Made by a program: the position numbers and the translations under genes
NCBI RefSeq assembly: GCF_026151205.1
Contig: NC_087077.1
Location: forward strand, 15,848,983-15,908,982
Reading direction: 5' to 3'
From: Bolinopsis microptera
Lineage: Eukaryota > Ctenophora > Tentaculata > Lobata > Bolinopsidae
Length of the DNA stretch: 60,000 nucleotides
Notes under the pieces: generated by a model
Seen by the model: only the letters and a program-made list of their open reading frames with translations
Told to the model about the DNA's origin: nothing
The model's database searches: none
Shown here: positions 59,288-60,000 of the stretch, in pieces
Numbering within the stretch: position 1 is the first letter of the stretch
Layout of the letters: every line of letters starts with the position of its first letter

Positions 59288-60000
59288 TTTTTTCATGTGA
59301 TTGATCTCACGTCACGTGATAAAACTACTCTGGTTTCACACAGAAATAGTCACATATTGTGTTTTTATATTTATTTTAATACTTTTTAACCTGATTTTAT
59401 GTTTAATTATTTATACAATTTTATGTTTGAAGTAACATTTTCAGTTAGATTTCATTTTATCAAAGGTGTTAAAGCATGTAAAGTAACACATAAATTATTG
59501 CAAAATAAAGTTAGTTATCTGAAATAACTTAGCTATAATATAAGAGTAACTTAGCTATAATAATAGCTATAATGAATAATCTATTATATGGACACGTTTT
59601 TTTTTAAGTGTGGTGAGTTGCTGATTTCACCTTTTTCAAAGTAGAGTGCACAAAATGAGGAAAAAGTCGCAGTACTTTTTAAAGTGCAACCATAAATTTG
59701 TACATAAGATAAAGTGAAAATATTCAGCAGTTGTGATTTGAAAAAACGAAGTGCCAGGCTCAAGCAGAATATGACTTATGAGCAATTAAACTGAGTGCCA
59801 AAAATCAGCAAACCATTTTAACCTCCAATTGACTAATTCCATTGATTTCGCCATATTTTGCTCAAATATTGTTCACATTACACTAGTAGATTGGAGTGAG
59901 TAACTGTTTCAGCATTTTAGTCATTATTAGCAATTCCAGTAAGTGACAGAAGTCAGTAAAAAGTCATTTTTATATCTGAATACGACTGCTCTATTGATGG
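59288..60000. other. GDPGP1 3' flank; no other gene
   Basis: TCACGTCACGTGATAAAA follows the stop. AATAAA at about 59503 is a likely poly(A) signal. The rest is AT-rich with a small duplicated TAACTTAGCTATAATA near 59526-59560. Confidence 0.5.

Overview
This window is animal nuclear DNA. Every coding region I could resolve is split by introns with GT..AG boundaries (one GC..AG), mostly 60-220 bp exons. The conserved genes are metazoan: WBP2, SRP68, SNX25, GDPGP1, a carboxylesterase, a fatty-acid-binding protein, fucolectin-type lectins and a pentraxin-like coiled-coil protein. A short TTAGGG array is also present. An invertebrate, possibly a non-bilaterian such as a cnidarian, fits best, but the window alone cannot settle the species.

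Layout. 0.4-2.8 kb (-): a complete eight-exon WBP2-like gene. 3.1-3.8 kb (-): the last three exons of SRP68. 4.9-6.2 kb: degenerate tandem coiled-coil coding repeats full of small indels. 9.8-15.85 kb: homopolymer-rich, noisy sequence containing a ~2.1 kb imperfect palindrome, probably raw-read-quality gap fill. 15.9-16.8 kb and 27.65-29.6 kb (+): two duplicated fucolectin-type genes. 18.0-22.25 kb: a large foldback composite of repeat copies, interrupted by a 223-bp element made of TTAGGG repeats with inverted ends and a 9-bp target duplication. 22.3-27.6 kb: diverged direct repeats. 30.2-51.7 kb (-): SNX25, at least ten exons (PXA, linker and RGS regions). Its introns hold a carboxylesterase, a small secreted protein, an intronless FABP, a pentraxin/coiled-coil gene, nested DNA transposons at 33.3-35.5 kb, LINE debris and a near-intact short LTR element at 43.25-45.32 kb. 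53.9-55.7 kb: a third copy of the foldback repeat. 56.9-59.3 kb (+): a complete six-exon GDPGP1 gene.

The genes do not form a pathway. Themes are membrane traffic (SNX25, SRP68), transcription/ubiquitin adaptor (WBP2), nucleotide-sugar quality control (GDPGP1), lipid handling (FABP, esterase) and secreted recognition proteins (fucolectin, pentraxin). The most unusual DNA is the mobile telomere-repeat cassette, the nested transposons with readable target duplications, the CACGTG array starting at an SNX25 splice donor, and signs that 4.9-15.9 kb is not finished-quality sequence. SNX25 lacks recognisable 3' exons and SRP68 lacks its 5' exons on either side of that poor stretch.
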